Below are positions 25,481 through 27,190 of a DNA stretch of 27,190 nt, in pieces. Source of the stretch: CAZNNH01 sp964574335 (GTDB lineage Bacteria; Acidobacteriota; Vicinamibacteria; Fen-336); contig CAZNNH010000075.1 of assembly GCA_964574335.1 (NCBI GenBank), positions 1-27,190 on the forward strand, given 5' to 3'. Both the position numbers and the translations under genes were made by a program. The stretch's first letter is position 1. Every line of letters starts with the position of its first letter. The notes under the pieces were generated by a model. That model ran no database searches and was not told the DNA's origin. It was given only the letters and a program-made list of their open reading frames with translations.

Positions 25481-25527
25481 CCTGGATGAACGGTTCCTCC
25501 TGCTGGGCGCCATGATGACCGATACTC

Positions 25528-25906
25528 ATGTTGCCAGCCCTTCTCGCACCGGCGGTGCGGAAGCGGGGTGTCCTTGTGGGCCTCTGGCTGCCGCAGCTCG
25601 GGCTGGCGGCCGTCTGGGTCGCCGCCTGGCATCTCAGCCGGCTGCTCGAGCACACGCCCCACGCGTCACTCTGGTTCCCTCCGGCCGCCATCAGCTTCGC
25701 CGCTTTCCTGCTCGGGGGTGTCTGGGCTGCGGGTGATCCTGGAAGCCGAGCCGTGGGCCTTCGCCAGCGCCCGGCGCGTCACCGCCAGCTTCGGCGTCGC
25801 CGAGTCATTGGCGGACGAGCCGCTGGCGACCGTCCTCGAGCGGGCCGGCCGCGCGCATTACCAGGCCAAGCGCGGGGGCCGCAACCGGGTGGTGGCCGCG
25901 GGGTAG
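25528..25906 (+). pseudogene. Diguanylate cyclase remnant: membrane sensor N-terminus joined to GGDEF C-terminus
   Basis: From ATG 25528 the frame encodes MASE1-like membrane helices (LPQLGLAAVWVAAWHLSRLL, then SLWFPPAAISFAAFLLGGVW). At about 25725-25731 the homology jumps to another frame, which reads LRVILEAEPWAF, ARRVTASFGVAES and HYQAKRGGRNRVVAAG and ends at TAG 25904-25906. That is the last third of a GGDEF domain. The central part, including the GGDEF active site and most membrane helices, is missing and the two pieces are out of frame, so no cyclic di-GMP synthase can be made. An internal deletion is the simplest explanation. The two identities are confident; the membrane family name is less so. 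Confidence 0.65.
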
Positions 25907-25965
25907 CCGGCAGCCTCCTCCTCGAAGGGCCAGAAGCCGAGCGACGATGCCGTCCGACGATCGAT

Positions 25966-26940
25966 CTAGCAGGCGATCCCGTCGAGGTGATCGAGGACGG
26001 GGTAGGGCTCGGGAGGGATGCTGGCATCGCCGCAGGGGACCACGTCGGGCGTCTTCCTCCTCTCAGGTTCGGTCAGCAGCTCCGGCATCACCCGCTTGAC
26101 GTGCATCAGGAAGGCCTGGCGGATGCAGAGCGGCTGCACCACCGTGGCCGCCAGCTCGCCTTCGTCGACCCGTCGCTTGCCCACGTTGTCGAGGCCGTCG
26201 ATGCCGATCGAGGGGACGTCGGGCCGCCCGTTGACGCGGCAGTACTCGCGCAGGCCGAGGGCCATCTCGTCGTTGTGGGCGACCGCTGCCCGCGTGAAGG
26301 GCAGCAGCCGACAGACGCCGGCCTCGGCGAGGGATTCGAGAGCGGCCTTCGTCGACCACTCCCCGAACAGCATCTGGGTGAGGATCTGGAAGCGGGGGGT
26401 CCGAGCGAGCTGGGCCCTGAAGCCGGCGCTGCGGCGCGCGGTGGCCGGGCTGTGCATCGGGCCCTGTAGATAGACGAGGTCGACGGGGTGGCCGTCGTCC
26501 TTCCAGAACAGGCTCTGCAGCAGCCTGGCCTGCAGCTCGCCCATCTTCTCCTGGTCGGCGCCGACACAGAAGACCGGCCGCTGCCGGAGCTCGGGCACCT
26601 TGGCGACGACATCCGCCGGCAGACGCTGATGGAGGAAGGCCCAGGAGAGGTGCTCGGGAGAGCCGGGGATGATGCCCCGGGCGATGGCGGCCACGGTCTG
26701 GAGCCGTAGCGGCAAGATCAGCAGCAGCCGGTGGGTCTCGCCGTCGCCCGGCGAAAGGGCCTGGCTGCGGATCTGCTCGAGCTGCAGCTCGACGTCTTCG
26801 TGGGCCTCGTGAAACCGAAGCTGGAGGTGGCCGCCCCGGCGCCGGAGCGCCGTGACTGTCTCCTGCGCCTCCCGGCAACTGGCTTCGATGAACGGCTGGG
26901 TACGGCTGTTGATGAAGAAGTCGATTCCGATCGTCGACAT
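25966..26940 (-). CDS. Periplasmic-binding-protein-like (type 1) ligand-binding protein without signal peptide
   Basis: A 324-residue protein with the fold pattern of sugar-binding type 1 PBPs. It has an opening strand IGIDFFINSRTQPFIEASCREA, QGPMHSPATARRSAGFRAQLA in mid-protein (the G-x-x-x-x-x-x-x-R-x-x-G-F motif), VAHNDEMALGLREYC (the family's N-D-x-x-A-x-G), and IGIDGLDNVGKRRVDEGELAATVVQ. From the chosen ATG at 26940 there is no signal peptide; a start at 27018 adds a non-hydrophobic extension, so it seems cytoplasmic. No DNA-binding domain is present, so it is not a LacI repressor. It could be the sensing half of a signalling pair. It converges on the broken cyclase gene. Confidence 0.72.
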   Translation of the reverse strand: MSTIGIDFFINSRTQPFIEASCREAQETVTALRRRGGHLQLRFHEAHEDVELQLEQIRSQALSPGDGETHRLLLILPLRLQTVAAIARGIIPGSPEHLSWAFLHQRLPADVVAKVPELRQRPVFCVGADQEKMGELQARLLQSLFWKDDGHPVDLVYLQGPMHSPATARRSAGFRAQLARTPRFQILTQMLFGEWSTKAALESLAEAGVCRLLPFTRAAVAHNDEMALGLREYCRVNGRPDVPSIGIDGLDNVGKRRVDEGELAATVVQPLCIRQAFLMHVKRVMPELLTEPERRKTPDVVPCGDASIPPEPYPVLDHLDGIAC

Positions 26941-27133
26941 CGGGAGCCCCCCGCCGGCTGTATTCACGACCCGGCTGATGGCCCAGGCATGGGCAAGACG
27001 CGTGCCGGGCACCGACACTCCAACCCGTGTGCTTGCAGCGGATCTCGCCCGTCCGCCATCTCGTTTTCGAGACAGCCGTCTGGTTCTGGGATTCTCGAAC
27101 GGCAGCGGGCCAGACGCGACGTCGGAAGTCCCC

Positions 27134-27190
27134 GTCCGGGGGCTCGGGGGGCGGGAGCCCCCCGCTCGATAGCGGCGACCGAATTCACTT
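27134..27190. repeat. 57-bp hairpin repeat, copy 2, at the window edge
   Basis: This matches 13877-13933 at 55 of 57 positions, including the whole GGGGGGC-GGGA-GCCCCCC hairpin and the CGAATTCACTT end. The window stops at the last base of the match, so its true length may be greater. It lies about 190 bases upstream of the binding-protein gene; the 27019-27133 stretch in between shows nothing recognisable. Confidence 0.85.

Noticed and set aside
25966..26940. LacI-family repressor
   Set aside because: No N-terminal helix-turn-helix precedes the ligand-binding core from either possible start.

Overview
The window is 27 kb of very GC-rich bacterial DNA (GC-dominated third codon positions, many GTG starts, good GGAGG-type ribosome sites). 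It suggests an uncultured, high-GC, Gram-negative soil or sediment bacterium of the Acidobacteriota/Rokubacteria/Deltaproteobacteria kind. The evidence is a multiheme c/b cytochrome, secreted TPR and HEAT proteins, a homodimeric AceE-type pyruvate dehydrogenase, an Rrf2-controlled Fe-S gene, a PKD-domain protein and a Cys-rich lipoprotein. The phylum is inference. No rRNA, tRNA, CRISPR array, insertion sequence or integrase was seen.

Region 1 (1-2.6 kb) is a patchwork. A [FeFe]-hydrogenase fragment with visibly lower GC at third positions abuts an antisense ATP-grasp gene. The ATP-grasp frame is continuous with a 5'-truncated membrane protein, which abuts a fragment of a similar membrane protein, then a ribbon-helix-helix (RHH) fragment joined in frame to a response-regulator receiver lacking its first strand. 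Either this DNA is heavily rearranged or the contig end is chimeric.

Region 2 (2.6-12.8 kb) holds a secreted PKD/Cys-rich protein (+). Next is a translationally coupled pair (-): a 13-heme cytochrome c fused to a b-type membrane cytochrome, and a large periplasmic TPR/HEAT protein. Then come an RHH-PIN toxin-antitoxin operon with its operator overlapping the start codon, an SGNH hydrolase and a small membrane protein (+). Last are a D-xylonate dehydratase-type IlvD/Edd enzyme and a Cys-rich lipoprotein (-).

Region 3 (12.9-15.8 kb) has a small unknown gene overlapping a LysE-type exporter (+), a 57-bp hairpin repeat at the convergent gene ends, a secreted helical-repeat protein (-) and an EamA transporter (-).

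Region 4 (15.9-23.8 kb, all -) is a metabolic block. Read in the direction of transcription it is polyprenol-kinase-like protein, erpA, Rrf2 regulator, pterin carbinolamine dehydratase, aceE, aceF, lpdA. A likely Rrf2 operator lies upstream of erpA and a second promoter lies before aceE. The block links Fe-S status to the pyruvate dehydrogenase complex.

Region 5 (24-27.2 kb) has a Tat-exported nitroreductase overlapping an exported DsrE-like protein (-), a diguanylate cyclase pseudogene with its middle deleted (+), and a periplasmic-binding-type protein without a signal peptide (-). A second copy of the 57-bp repeat sits exactly at the window edge. Broken genes with abrupt joints recur in regions 1, 2 and 5.
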